DNA from: Pterois miles
Lineage: Eukaryota > Chordata > Actinopteri > Perciformes > Scorpaenidae
NCBI GenBank assembly: GCA_947000775.1
Contig: CAMQGK010000604.1
Coordinates: 8,734,501-8,798,500 of the forward strand
Reading direction: 5' to 3'
Length of the DNA stretch: 64,000 nucleotides
A program made the position numbers and the translations under genes. Within the stretch, counting starts at the first letter, position 1, and every line of letters begins with the position of its first letter. Of the stretch, positions 11,661 to 22,860 are shown in pieces. The notes below the pieces were generated by a model that was not told the origin of the DNA, did no database searches, and saw only the letters and a list, made by a program, of their open reading frames with translations.

Positions 11661-12846
11661 TTAAAGAGGACCTTATTTCTCCTTTCCTTTAGTGTCTTAC
11701 AGTTTTTGTGCATGTAAAAGGTCTGAAAGGGACAAAGCCCAAAGTCCAGGCCAAAGAAATTACTCTCCCCCCGCAGAAACACTGTTCCTGAGCTGCCTGA
11801 AACGCCTTGCTTGAAGTCCTGCCATTTCCTCCATAACGTGGTGATGTCACCAAGTAACATCTGTACAACAACAAAACAATGCTAATTAGAGCGGCGCTGG
11901 AGTCCAAAGAGTTCGGTTTGGCTGACCAATCACAACAGCGGGACAGCTGACCAATCAGAAAAGACTGGGTTTTCAAGGGGGAGGGGCGTATACCCAATAA
12001 GCGTACTATTGTTTAACATACTTTTCTGTGATTTAACAATAGTATTAGGGTTGTTAATAATGAACCATTTAACTGATAACCAACATTTAGCATTTTAACC
12101 AATCAATGCTATCGCTTAAAGGGTTAAAAAGAATAATTATTGTTTGAATTAATTAATAAGCTGAGAAAAAAGTCAAGAAGCAGCTTGTCGCTTTAAGGAG
12201 AACAGCTGCTCTACCTGAAGAGAGAGTCGGCACAGATACAGGAAGTTGGCTCTGGTTTTCCAGCTGAGTAGTTCTAGCTTGTAGCCTCGTAGCATTTATT
12301 CACTGACATACTGTCTACGACACCTACAGTTAACGGTTAGTAATCACTTAACAAGGGTTAGTTATCAGTTGAGAAAATAGCATGTATCAATAGCAGTAAT
12401 TTACATTGTCACTTCCTGAGAGCCTCCTTACCGGTTGGAGAAGCTTAACCATGGAAACCTGCACCAACCTCATGTGACCAAAACAACGGTTTGTGAGAAT
12501 CACAAGTCAGAAATAACTTAAAATATATATTAGGCCTAGCAAAGTGAAATCTCATAATTACATGTAAATTGAAGCGTTATTGATGTGACAAAGCTGTCCA
12601 TCAACATCTGTTAGGAATGCTGTGGGCACAACCAACCATGAGATAACCGTGAGATATCTATGCCGCTGTAGTGTCCAGCATATTTCACAGGAAACTTGCA
12701 TACTATTAGCTTCATACTAAAATATCTCACATTCCGTTTTAGTGTACTAAAGAGTGTGAAGAGTGTTTTTTGAACCTGAAAGCACGAAAACAGTAGAAAC
12801 AAAAAATACTATGCACCTGAAAACAAACTTAATAGGTCCTCTTTAA
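11661..12846. mobile_element. Non-autonomous DNA transposon with TTAA edges (AAGAGGACCT ends), interrupted
   Basis: The left edge TTAAAGAGGACCT and right edge AGGTCCTCTTTAA are perfect inverted repeats that include TTAA on both sides, as in piggyBac or Kolobok type insertion. The left half (11661-11990) and right half (about 12700-12846) belong to one element, recognisable as a widespread fish repeat. The middle, from about 12045, starts with an unrelated hAT-like sequence. The total length is therefore inflated by nesting. The element has no coding capacity. Confidence 0.8.
12045..12270 (+). mobile_element. hAT-like element, family D, nested in the TTAA element
   Basis: The segment starts TTAGGGTTGTTAATAATGAA and contains CCATTTAACTGAT, AGCTGAG, CTTTAAG and ACAGGAAGTTGGCTCTGG. 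These blocks match, in order, the reverse complement of the complete copy at 18257-18491. The right end could not be placed, so only the confidently matching part is given. Confidence 0.65.
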
Positions 12847-13376
12847 CTGCACATTAAAATGTTACCTTGTCTATGGCATCGCTGTCATCATCATTTCATT
12901 GAGATAAGAAGTGTAATTTTTAAAGAAAAACATAGCTTGTAGCTGAAAACTGTTGGATTCAGAGATTCAAAATCAAATTAAACCTACAGTATATTAGACC
13001 CCAGAGCATGATAACTTACTGTATATTACATGTTCTTATCAGATGCGCTCTGACTATCGGGGTTTCCTTATAGGATCATCTTTGCTCCAGTGCCTGGGAA
13101 TGAGGTAGTGCTGAGACTTAAACCTGCAGAGCTTTATTACAATCCCAGGGAGATGACAGAACAGACAATGACACCGTATAGGCCGCAACGGATTAAAAAA
13201 AAAAAGGGACAAGCAGATTGCCTTTCCACACAGCTACTGCAAAATAAACGCTTTTGTGCACCGGGCTTTGTGTTTCCTCTGATTATTAATTCTTTATAAA
13301 ATTTGTTTCTGGTCAAAATTGCTCAGAAAAAAACTGTTCAGAAGTTGCTGTGCTCTAACTACATTATCCCGTCTTA

Positions 13377-13380
<4 letters not shown>
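12847..13380. other. Unassigned non-coding stretch
   Basis: No gene or repeat was recognised. The 69-codon frame at 13090-13299 has no motif. Confidence 0.4.

Positions 13381-13381
<1 letters not shown>

Positions 13382-13412
<31 letters not shown>
13382..13412. repeat. (TA)n microsatellite
   Basis: An uninterrupted TA dinucleotide tract of about 15 units. Confidence 0.97.
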
Positions 13413-13416
<4 letters not shown>

Positions 13417-13965
13417 TTGCTCCTTCCAGACTATGTTTATCTCTCGCAGCCTTCAGGCATGAGAGCTCAGGTTCCACCGCCCTCCCCAAAATTGAAAAGC
13501 TCATCAGGAGATAATTCTGGGAGCTGCCACAATGCCAGCTATGTGCCACTGTCACCTTATCTTCCAGGCCTTTTGCGCCCTGCTGCTCCTGTCCGTGCCC
13601 TGGGGAAGACAGCTTAGTACCCATTCTGGCTACAGCAGCACAGGAGAGCAGGGCAGTGGAGATCACTCATTTTAATAGGCCTGTCACATCTGTTTTTAGA
13701 ACCTGCGGAGGCCTCCTGCTGCTGGCCTCCATATGAAGTGACCCCAAAATGATGTGACAAGCTGTGATGAGCTTGGGGAGGGGAGCTTTAGGCCAGAGGA
13801 GCAGAGCAAGGGATTAGATACAGGGTGAAAAAGTGAAGGGATTACATCAAAATACACTAGCATGCACTATGATTTACCGTACGGTTATGTTAACTTGACC
13901 TTCGTCTCAGTCAGTCAGCAACAAAACCTGCTGACCGCTGTATGTACATCATACTGTATATTAAC

Positions 13966-14750
13966 CAGGGCTGTCACAGTTAACACAACATAACCCAAAT
14001 TCATTTAAACGCCTCTAACGCATTAACGCAACTTTACTGGGATCATATGAAACTAGAAAACCTAAGGAATCCATGTCATGTCATACTAGCTTGACACTAA
14101 GGAGACGAAATAATGCCCCACATTTTTGCAAAATTTTGGCAAGGAAAAACTGTCATGCCATTTTCAAGGCGTCTCTTGACCTCAAGATATGTGAATGAAA
14201 ATGGGGTCTATGGTTACCCACGAGTCTCCCCTCTACAGTCATGCCCACTTTATTATAATCACACACCGTCTGGGGCAAGTCATCGTCAAGTCAGCACACT
14301 GACAGCTGTTGTTGCCTGTTGGGAGAGAGCAGGAACAATATGTTTACAAAGCTACACAAAAAATTTGGCAAGTAAAAAACTGTCATGGCCATTTTCAAAG
14401 GGCTCCACTGACCTCTGACTTCCAGATATGTGAATGTAAATGGGTTCTCTGGGTACCCACGAGTCTCCCCTTTACAGATATCCCCACTTTATGATAATCA
14501 CAGTCAGTTTGGGGCAAGTCAAGTCAGCATACTGACACACTGACTGTTGTGGCCCGTTAAGCATATTTTTTTACCTGAGAGGGTTTCTGTGTTGTTAATT
14601 GATTTCCAATAATAAATATATGCATACATTTGCATAAAGCAGCATGTTTGTCCACTTACATATTAATAAGAGTATTAAATACTTGACAAATCTCCCTTTA
14701 AGGGACATTTTGAACAGAAAAAAATGTGTGATTAATTTCCCCCGACTAAG
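13966..14750 (+). mobile_element. Family A hAT-like element with an internal duplication, right end missing
   Basis: The copy begins CAGGGCTGTCACAGTTAAC (the expected TAGGG has mutated) and follows the family A order through to ATGTGTGATTAATTTCC near 14740. The terminal part that should end in TTGACAGCCCTA is missing. The core at 14114-14310 is repeated at 14350-14552: both carry the GGCAAG..AAAAACTGTCATG, CCATTTTCAA, ACCCACGAGTCTCCCC and GGGGCAAGTCA motifs. The 101-codon frame here is a chance frame within the repeat. Confidence 0.85.
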
Positions 14751-14759
14751 ATTTGTACA

Positions 14760-16045
14760 GTCAACATAAATTATCTCTCTCGCAGGATTACAGTGGTCAT
14801 GCTGTTGAATATCTCCACTGGTCAGAGCTGACATTGCCGATATGCAATAATGCAAATGTGGTTAAGTAGATCAGTGGTTTTGTAAGACAAAATATGAGTC
14901 TAATAATTGGAGTTTGCTTATTGGCTCCAAAACTTTGGCACACAAAGTTGTTTTACAGTGTTAGTATTCGTTAAGAAAGCTCACTTTTCAGGACATTGCC
15001 CTCAATCTGACTCCAAAATGACGGTGACGGTCATCTTTAAAGCATTAAGCTCATTAATATGAGTGCAAAGGTTGAATTTGTCTCTTTTGTCAACTTTTGG
15101 GGGTCCTTGTGCATGTGTTCAAGTTTATCCTCATGTGCACTAAACATGAGCACCTTCCTCAGACTTTCTTTAATATTATGCATGTATGAGCAACCAAACC
15201 ATAAAATCCAGCTCATTTAGCTTTACAAGCTATGTTTAATAACACATTTTACTAAGCCTACATATCTGATCGCAGAGGCATTTAACAGAGAGATTTGGCT
15301 AGGGAAGCACAATATAAAATCAATCAAAAGTAAAGAGAACCATGGCTCAACTTCTGTTAATCCCACTGAGTCATTTTGAGTCAATGTTTTAATATAAAAT
15401 TCAATAATGGAAATGGTGAACCATAATATGTAACAATGTGAGAAAATTTGAGCATGAAAAACAATAATACTGACTAATTCATCTGTTTATCGTAAGTTCA
15501 TATAGTATATGATAGGACAACAATTACATTTATTTATATATATATATACACACAGTATGTTATTGCATTGGTGAAAGAAACACCTCCTTACTACCACAAA
15601 CGGCATTTCTGCCAGTATATTCAGCTAAGTAATGGATGTCTAAGCTATCAGGGAAATTTGTAGTCGTCTCCTTTACAAGGGCTTCTCATTCCAATCAGCA
15701 AGTGTCAGCTCAGTTGGCCTTGTAATTAATGGCTACTGACTGGCCACTAACGGTCCAATAAGTCTGCCCGATCGGTCTCGGCAGCTGAAGCTTGCAGAAA
15801 AAGGGGAGGCTTGAAATGTTGGTGAGGCAAATGACAAACTGCCAACAATGATTTTTGAGCGCATTTCGACTTTTAATTACTTGGATTTTCAGAGGAGAAA
15901 GCAGAGGAAGAAATGACTCTCTTGATACTGTAAGTGCTCTACCACTGCCCTCCCTCATTGTGGGCATGTAATCCAATTACATTTTTAATTTCAAACAATT
16001 AAGCATAACATATCTGGGGATTTTTTTTTATTGTGATTTAACGAT
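14760..16045. other. Non-coding stretch including the second copy of an unrecognised repeat
   Basis: No gene was recognised. A TA-rich tract lies at about 15531-15549. The segment 15700-15990 looks compositionally even, with homeodomain-like TAATTA words, but this is weak evidence of function. Confidence 0.4.
15060..15245 (-). repeat. Unrecognised repeat, copy 2 (inverted relative to copy 1)
   Basis: GGGTCCTTGTGCATGTGTT, ACATGAGCACCTTCC, GCAACCAAACCATAAAAT and CTCATTTAGCTTTACAA are the reverse complement of blocks in 10892-11060, in mirrored order. The two copies lie about 4.1 kb apart and have diverged. No terminal repeats or coding sequence were seen. Confidence 0.7.
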
Positions 16046-16049
16046 TGTA

Positions 16050-16245
16050 ACTAATACTGTCAATTGATTAATCTCAAATTAATCACACATTTTCTTTTCT
16101 GTTCAAAATGTACTTTAAAGGGGGATTTGTCAAGTATTTAATACTCTTATTAACATGGGAGTGGACAAACATGCTGCTTTATGCAAATTTATGTATATAT
16201 TTATTATTGGAAATCAATTAACAACACAGAAACCCACCCTCATTT
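16050..16245 (-). mobile_element. Family A hAT-like element, fragment
   Basis: The blocks ATTAATCACACATTTTCT, TTGTCAAGTATTTAATACTC, GTGGACAAACATGCTGCTTT and ATTGGAAATCAATTAACAAC match one terminal half of family A. The rest of the element is absent. Confidence 0.85.
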
Positions 16246-18200
16246 TCTGCAGAAAATGTCACAGACATGAAAAAAAGTCGAGATGTATTTCTAAATCAAC
16301 ACTTCCTGCTTTCATTTCAAAATAACATCCTTTTTTCTTTGGGCAGAACGCCTTCATTTGTTAACACAAGGCTTTTATTCTGAAATATGTGCAGGACAGT
16401 GTTGTAGGACATGCAGGGACTTGCAGGGCTCCATGAATGAATACAGTACCGGCTTTTCGTTGTGGATTACTATTGTTTACCAATGATAACATGTTTCTTA
16501 ACCTTTCTCTGTCTAAAATCAATAGAAATGGCATTTATAATGACATGATATGGTCATTATCAACGTCAATATCTGTGTAGAAGGAACAGTAGCAGCAGCA
16601 TCGAAAGTGTAGTTATGTTGCTGATATGATGTAAACATAGAGTCAAACGTCACTTTCACTGACTGTTGCTGCCATCAAAAATAGGCGAGACCTCGAATCT
16701 CTAGAAGTGACGCAGCCATTTGTTTTCTTTGATTATTGTCGATCATTCATTTCCATTGCTTGAGTACTATTGATCATCGATTGATGGTGTTGAAGCGTCG
16801 TTAATTACTGGTTGACATTGCTGAATTCAGATAACTTGGTTGTACATTTAAAGAACAGTTGTTTGTGATGACTTTTGCCTATGTGTTGTAATAACAGCTG
16901 GTTGTGAGGCTCAGTGCTCAAATTTATTTCTTCATTGTTCACCTCATAAATGTAAAGTAGTGTTTAAATTCTGGTGAGACTGTATCAACAGCTCGGTTAC
17001 TGGTCCCTGATTCCAGGGTGGTGCCCTGTTATTGTTATTAATAACTGCATTAATATCAATACATTGAAGATTTTAGTTATTTATTGATATTAATAATTAA
17101 TATTTGCCGATAACCAAACCTGCTCCTACCAAACTCCAACAATAAAAATCGCAAGTAGCGTTGATGCGTTTAAGAGATAAGTGACATTAAAACAAATCTG
17201 CATAAAGACATTATTACATTTAAACAACTTTGACAACCCTAACTGTAACTAACCTGAATCAGCAGTAAATGTAGTGTGTAGACTGTACATATGTAAACGC
17301 ACGCCTTAAGTGGTCATGCAGCATTATAACAGAGGAGATAGTGTACACTTGTTTCCCCAGTCTGTGGCATGGAGTTATTATCTCTGTTAGTGTTATTTTG
17401 ACAGATCATTTTGAAGGACGTGGAGATAACATACCTCTGAACTTTGGAATAATCCATGTGACATTTGTCTGCAATAAGACGTCTTCATTTACTCCGGATC
17501 AGCCAGATTTAGCGCCAATTGCTCTTTTGTTGCTGTTTGAATAAGTATTATAACATGATATTTACTTACTTTATTTTCATTTTCATGATATTTTGATTTG
17601 ATGTCGATGCATGGCCGAGTGATTTCAAAGAAAGAGATGCATTATGTGGTAAGTGCCATCTCTAGGGTTTTTACTTTTTCAGGAAACCACATTGTCCATC
17701 TTTTACCATTTCATAATCCATGGTTGCTTCTTCACAGCATTTCCTTGTTTTAAAATTCCACTGCAGCCTCTTTGTTGGTCTGAGTTTCCCTGAACTCACG
17801 ATCTCTGAAGATTTCCAGGTTGTTTGAGTGCGCCCACATTTGGGCATGCCCTCAAACCATCAACAAGGGTGCTCTTATCTATGAAAGGTTAGGGAAAGTG
17901 CACACAAACATGCCTGTACGGGTAGCATGCAGTCCCACACAGTCCTGCACAGGCACATACAGTCAAGATGTAATGAACAGACAATATGAACAACAATTCA
18001 CATCAGACTGAAGGATCTTGAAAGCATTATAAATGTCACACTGCATCTTTGTTCCTGGATTATTTAATAAGGAGAGTGAGTAGAGTATATTGAAGCCGCC
18101 ATCGTGTTACAACATGCAGAAGCATGGGAATGCAACGAAATCCACTACAAGTCCTCCAACTACACAATAAAATATGAAATTGTTCACTGCGGTCTAAAAT
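16246..18200. other. Unassigned non-coding stretch
   Basis: No gene or nameable repeat was seen. AT-rich sequence near 17050-17240 contains scattered words like those in family A (TTAAAACAAATCTGCATAAAG), possibly a very decayed copy. Confidence 0.4.
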
Positions 18201-18204
18201 GATA

Positions 18205-18981
18205 AGAGCAAGAGATTTGTCAAGTATTTAATACTCTTAACAACATGAGTGGACAATTAGGATGCTAATTTTGAAAAAAAAATTGCAGTATATTGTGTTG
18301 TGCTCAAGACCAGAGCCAACTTCCTGTATCTGCAACTCCGGCTCAGACTCTCTTAGGGTGGACCAGCTTTTCTTAAAGTGACGAGCCGCTCCTCTGAGTT
18401 TTGCTCAGCTTTTTATTTAATTATTGATATTTCTCTTACCCGTTTAACCCATAGCGCTAATCAGTTAAATGGTTGATCATTAACATCCCTAGTGGACAAA
18501 TACACTTGCTTTATATAAATATAACTGTATGTATATACGCTGTATGTATTTACTATTGGAAATCAACAAACAACACAAAACAATGACAGATATTATCCAG
18601 AAACCCTCACAGGTTCTGCATTTAGCATTAAAAGTATGCTCAAATCATAACATGGCAAACTGCAGCCCAACAGGAAACAACAGCTGTCAGTGTGCTGACT
18701 CGACTATGACTTGCCCCAGACCGACTGTGATTATCATGAAGTGGGCATGTCTGTAAAGGGGAGACTGGTGGGCACCCACAGAACCCATTTTCATTCACAT
18801 ATCTGGAGGTCAGAGGTCAAGGGACCCCTTCGAAAGTGGCCATGCCAGTTTTTGTTTGAAGCGTTATTTAGCCTGCTTCGCTTCTACAACCTAAAAATCA
18901 CAAGTGGCATTTAAGAAATTTGTGGCGTTAAAACAAATTTGCATTAACTAAATATTATCATATTAACTCTGACAGCCCTAA
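18205..18981 (-). mobile_element. Family A hAT-like element, interrupted by a smaller hAT element
   Basis: The family A order is followed from GAGATTTGTCAAGTATTT to the terminal ACTCTGACAGCCCTA at 18981. It is broken only by the insertion at 18257-18491. The start is truncated. Internal blocks include GACAGATATTATCCAG, AACAGCTGTCAGTGTGC, GGGGAGACTGGTGGG and GAGGTCAGAGGTCAAGGG. The element is non-coding. Confidence 0.9.
18257..18491 (-). mobile_element. Small hAT-like element (family D) with perfect 8-bp target duplication
   Basis: The 235-bp insertion is flanked on both sides by GTGGACAA (18249-18256 and 18492-18499). This is a perfect 8-bp duplication of host family A sequence, and other family A copies show the site empty. 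Its ends TTAGGATGCTAAT and, inverted, TAGGGATGTTAAT are imperfect terminal repeats. It is the complete counterpart of the copy at 12045. Confidence 0.92.
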
Positions 18982-18984
18982 TGT

Positions 18985-19847
18985 AAATGCACCTTCTTCC
19001 TTTCAGGAAATTGGTGAAAAATGGCTATATCCCTGACTTTAAGACAAACAATACAACTAGATGAGACGAGCAGCAGCTAAATGCACAGTCAATGTCCTTG
19101 AAGGCGTCACTGAGCACTTTACTTACTGCCTCTTGGTGATCCGACTACTCCAACAGAAGGACTCTGTTACCCAGCATATTCATGTGTGTGTTTACCTGCG
19201 GTGTGATCACGAGGGAGTGTGTGGTCTGCTTCTTTCAGGTTCAAGCAATCAGCCATCTGATAAAGGCAGCCACTATTTTTGTACAATCCGCCTCCAAGTA
19301 GAAAAACAACCCTTGTTTAATCATAGCAAACAAAACATGAGGGGAAGGGAATGACTCCTGATGATTATCTGAGCGAGCGAGACACACACAAGGGCAACTG
19401 TTCATTTACATCTTCGCCTGGTATTTGAGAACAATAAGACACATTCCAGGTGTCTTTGTACCATTTTTGTTTAGGGCTGGTTTAGGGCGTGTGCAGCCGT
19501 GGAATGACGATTATGCCGGTGTCTGTCAGAGGTGAGCGCTGACTCGAAGTGTGAAGTGATATCTGAACCTTTGGGAAAGCTAGCTAATTGAGAAGAGTAA
19601 TGAGGTGACGTGTATGGGAGTGTGGGGACATGCCATTTTAAAACATCATTTTTAACAGGATACAAAAGCAGGTTTCAAGGCATACTGTGTGGATCTAGAA
19701 CGAATCTGGATTACGCTGATTAACTACCATCACTAGATGGTCAGTTAGTCAGCAGCCGGTATATACCGAGTACACTGGCTCTTTACTCTCTCTCTTTGCT
19801 TTTTTCAGATTTCACAAATCCAGAGAATAAAAGAAAACACTAAGTCT
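18985..19847. other. Unassigned non-coding stretch
   Basis: No gene or repeat was recognised. The frames at 19061-19354 (plus) and 19471-19665 (minus) lack motifs. Confidence 0.4.
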
Positions 19848-20068
19848 TAGAGTTGCGAATCTTTGGATATGTCACCATTCAGTTCTCTTGGTCACGGCTC
19901 TCAATTCAAAGCAATTATTGATTCAAAATCGATTCTGCATTCAGTACGTAAGGGTGCTAATTTTACAGCAGCCCACTGCTACTAAGGAGGGGTTCAATGC
20001 AGAGGTCAGATTTCAAGTACGTACCTGTATGTCGATGACAAATCTAATAAAGTTTTGTTTAATTTCAG

Positions 20069-20115
20069 GTTTTAGTCCAGTCCCCTGTGTGGAAAATGAT
20101 GGCATTAAAGCAGAG
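20069..20115 (+). other. Candidate internal exon inside the family F element
   Basis: The 47-bp segment is preceded by TTTTGTTTAATTTCAG and followed by GTAAGTG, which closely match vertebrate acceptor and donor consensus sequences. It is too short for the translation to be identified. It may be a remnant exon of a transposase or a chance splice-site pair. Confidence 0.2.
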
Positions 20116-20570
20116 GTAAGTGTGTATAAGCTCATGGAGTTTTTAAATTTGAAAAAAAAGGTCTGTCAACTGATTGCAATAATCTAGACACACACAGGCA
20201 AGAGGCAACATGTAATCATGCTAAACTCGTACAAATAAACTCTTTTTACTAAAATGTTTTCAGTATTTCTCAGTGATTTCAAGAACAAGAAGGTCAAGTT
20301 ATATGAAAACAAAAATACTGCCTGTTTCATAAAAGATTGTTGCCTTTTTATTTCTGGGATCTTTCCAATTTCAAAAATAAGTTGTACAGAAAATACTGTA
20401 AAACTGGTATTTTGTGTGATTTCTATCACAGGCAGTATGTCTACGACACCGTGTCCTAAGTGGTCGCCAGCGTGGCGCGCTGTTTGGAGCTGAACTTCTG
20501 CGGGACGAAACGTTCCTATTTATTCCTGGCTTTCGCTTTTGGATGATAAACGACTAATTGGCGAAGTTGA

Positions 20571-20621
20571 AATGGAGAATCTATACGACGCCTCATCATT
20601 TCACTACAAAAACCGAAATAA
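20571..20621 (+). pseudogene. Candidate first coding exon of a transposon protein, remnant
   Basis: An ATG opens the short frame MENLYDASSFHYKNRNK, followed immediately by GTGAGA, a plausible splice donor. The upstream 120 bases are GC-richer than the surroundings, like a 5' leader. No downstream exon was identified within the element. I do not recognise the peptide. Its position inside a hAT-like element suggests a transposase 5' exon, which is inference. Confidence 0.25.
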
Positions 20622-20755
20622 GGTGAGAGATTGTCCTAAAGTTCCTACTTGTTTTTGGCTATATTCTGTCATTTCCAGTCAATATCACAGTATTTAACAT
20701 GTGTTTTCTGTTTAAAAAGTACAAACATCGGAAGACAGCAAGTACTACTCGTCCA

Positions 20756-20777
20756 TATTATTATTATTATTATTATT
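20756..20777. repeat. (TTA)n microsatellite
   Basis: Tandem TTA/ATT trinucleotides, about seven units. Confidence 0.95.
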
Positions 20778-21098
20778 CATTCAGTGTCATTGAATTATGC
20801 TTAATTAATGCCTAACTTTACATTTAATTTTCAATTAATGAAAGTCGTGCGACTCTCGTCATGTGGTGCATGCAGTGTGTGCAGCCATGGTATTGCTGCT
20901 TTTATCCACAGTTGAATATCTGAATGTCTGTTTTTTTTCTTACAATTCAATATTCATCCTATTTGAATTTAGATTACTCACTTTACAGCCATAGTCTGCA
21001 GAATTACTGTCCCTCCATAGAAATATCTTCTTAAAAATAGATTTTTTTTTAAGTTGTAAATCAATTCAGAATCTTTGAATTTTCACCCCAAACCCTAC

Positions 21099-21260
21099 TA
21101 AGGCTGCAACTAATTATTTTCATAATTGATTAATCAATTAATTGTTTGGTCTATAAAATATCAAGAAACAGTGAGAAATTCTTAATATTACTTTACTTAC
21201 ACATAACACTTTGAAAACACTAAAAAATGTCAGCATATTACGTTGTGTATCAGGGGAGTA
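21099..21260 (+). mobile_element. Fragment of TAGGGCTGCAACTAA-type element
   Basis: TAAGGCTGCAACTAATTATT, a GATTAATCAATTAATTG stretch, GTTTGGTCTATAAAAT and CAGTGAGAAATTCTTAA match the order of a very common fish non-autonomous element that starts TAGGGCTGCAACTAA. Only one end is visible. Confidence 0.7.
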
Positions 21261-22860
21261 TTTGCACCCAATTTCAGTGCGTTTCTGCTCTATTTAGACA
21301 CCATATGATCACCAAGGATGCATGTTAACGCCAGGTGGACTGGAGCTTCACAATACAGAAAGATCTCATTAGTCATTACTCCAAGGAACTAGGTTGGTGA
21401 ATCACTTGAATGAATACTTTTTCAGCGAAAAACGCTGAGGTTGTTCTTGCAGTTTGTTCAACAAACCAATGTTGAAGTCCTTTGAGATTAATTTAGCATC
21501 CAGTAATATGAATTGTCAGCTTGCTTAAAAGTGTTTTATAAAGCAGAAATTAACCGATTTTATAATTACATTCTGTATATGACTTTACAAATGTGGATTA
21601 ATATAAGTTGAACTGGTTCTTGATACCCAACTCTGGTAGTAAGTCTAGGCTTGAGTTTCTGGAGGCAGTTCAGTCTGGACAGGATGGGTGGGACGAACTT
21701 TCCATACTGGGAGGTGAGTTTGTTAAAGGATTTTGAAATATGTTTTTCATCACCATGACTATAATAAAAGAAGAAACTAATGTTATGTAATCACATCAAC
21801 CTAAACTGAAGAACCATGGCAGAACTTGAGTTCAAGCTGTGTGAAATAAAAAAATATGCATGAATAAATAATAACTGAATGTCTGACTGACCAGTCACTA
21901 AACTTGTTATCACGTTATGTTTGTTCAAAATATTATGAGACAGCTAAGTTTATCAAGCTCAGATTCAGAGTTATATTTCTGAGTCCTACATTAGAACTAA
22001 TGGAGACTAATGGAGAAGCAATTTACAGGCAGCTTAGTCACTTGAATTTAGAAAAAAAACCTTGAAAACAATGTTTACATTAATTTTTTTTCCTACCATC
22101 CCGTCCTATAATCAACAGTCTGACCTTAAGAATATCTAAACCACACTGGTATACTGCATTTATAAAGGTTTAGAGTGCAATCACTGCAATTCTGAACTGA
22201 TGTATGCAAAAAGTCAAACAGCTGACTTTTTCTTTGCTGCTTTGTAGGAAATATCTTGCTATATATTCACAATGCTGGTAAGTCTCCACTATGTGTAAAT
22301 GTGAAGTGTGCTGTTGTTGCACAGCTCCGACAACGTAAGTACCAAAAACTGAAAAAGCCCCTGTAGTTTGTTCCTCCTGGGCGGAGAAAAGGAGGATCAA
22401 GAGGACAGGAAGAGGTGGGCTGTGACAGCGAAGATTGGGCCTTCCCTGCTTTGTGCAACCTGTGGTTACAGCGGTTCTGACATGACAGGAATGAACACAG
22501 AGCTGGAGTAAACTACATAATTAGCTCGGCACATTTCCCCCAGACTAACTCTACCTGGCTTTATTGCCTCTTTCTCTTACACCTGCAGGAAAATGTTATC
22601 TGCAAGTAACAAGTACTGCCGCCTGGACTTGTCAAACCACAAGTTCTACCTCAAACAAGTACGGAAACTATAGTTATGGAGCTCTTTTATTCAAGGTGTC
22701 TGTAGTTACAGTGGCTTTGTTCATTTGTTTTGAACCAACCCAAAGCCTTAAAGCTTTGGACACTTTTTTTGACTATGAGAGGGCAGAAAGACTCCAACGC
22801 TAACTTGCGTGACACTAACATACCATCAGCTATCAATTTGCTCAACATTTACTCCATTTA
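21261..22860. other. Unassigned non-coding stretch
   Basis: No gene or complete repeat was recognised. GAACTGGTTCTTGATACCCA near 21609 resembles a transposon end but stands alone. Confidence 0.4.

Larger units (their letters stand above)
19848..21097 (+). mobile_element. hAT-like element, family F, with near-perfect 8-bp target duplication
   Basis: The left end TAGAGTTGCGAATCTTTGGA and the right end AATTTTCACCCCAAACCCTA are weakly inverted. They are flanked by CTAAGTCT (19840-19847) and CTAAGGCT (21098-21105), an 8-bp duplication with one mismatch. AATTCAAAG/ATTCAGAATC words near both ends strengthen the pairing. Inside are exon-like pieces (see 20069-20115 and 20571-20621), suggesting derivation from an autonomous element with a spliced transposase. 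A (TTA)n tract lies at 20756-20777. The element ends right beside another repeat at 21099. Confidence 0.75.
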
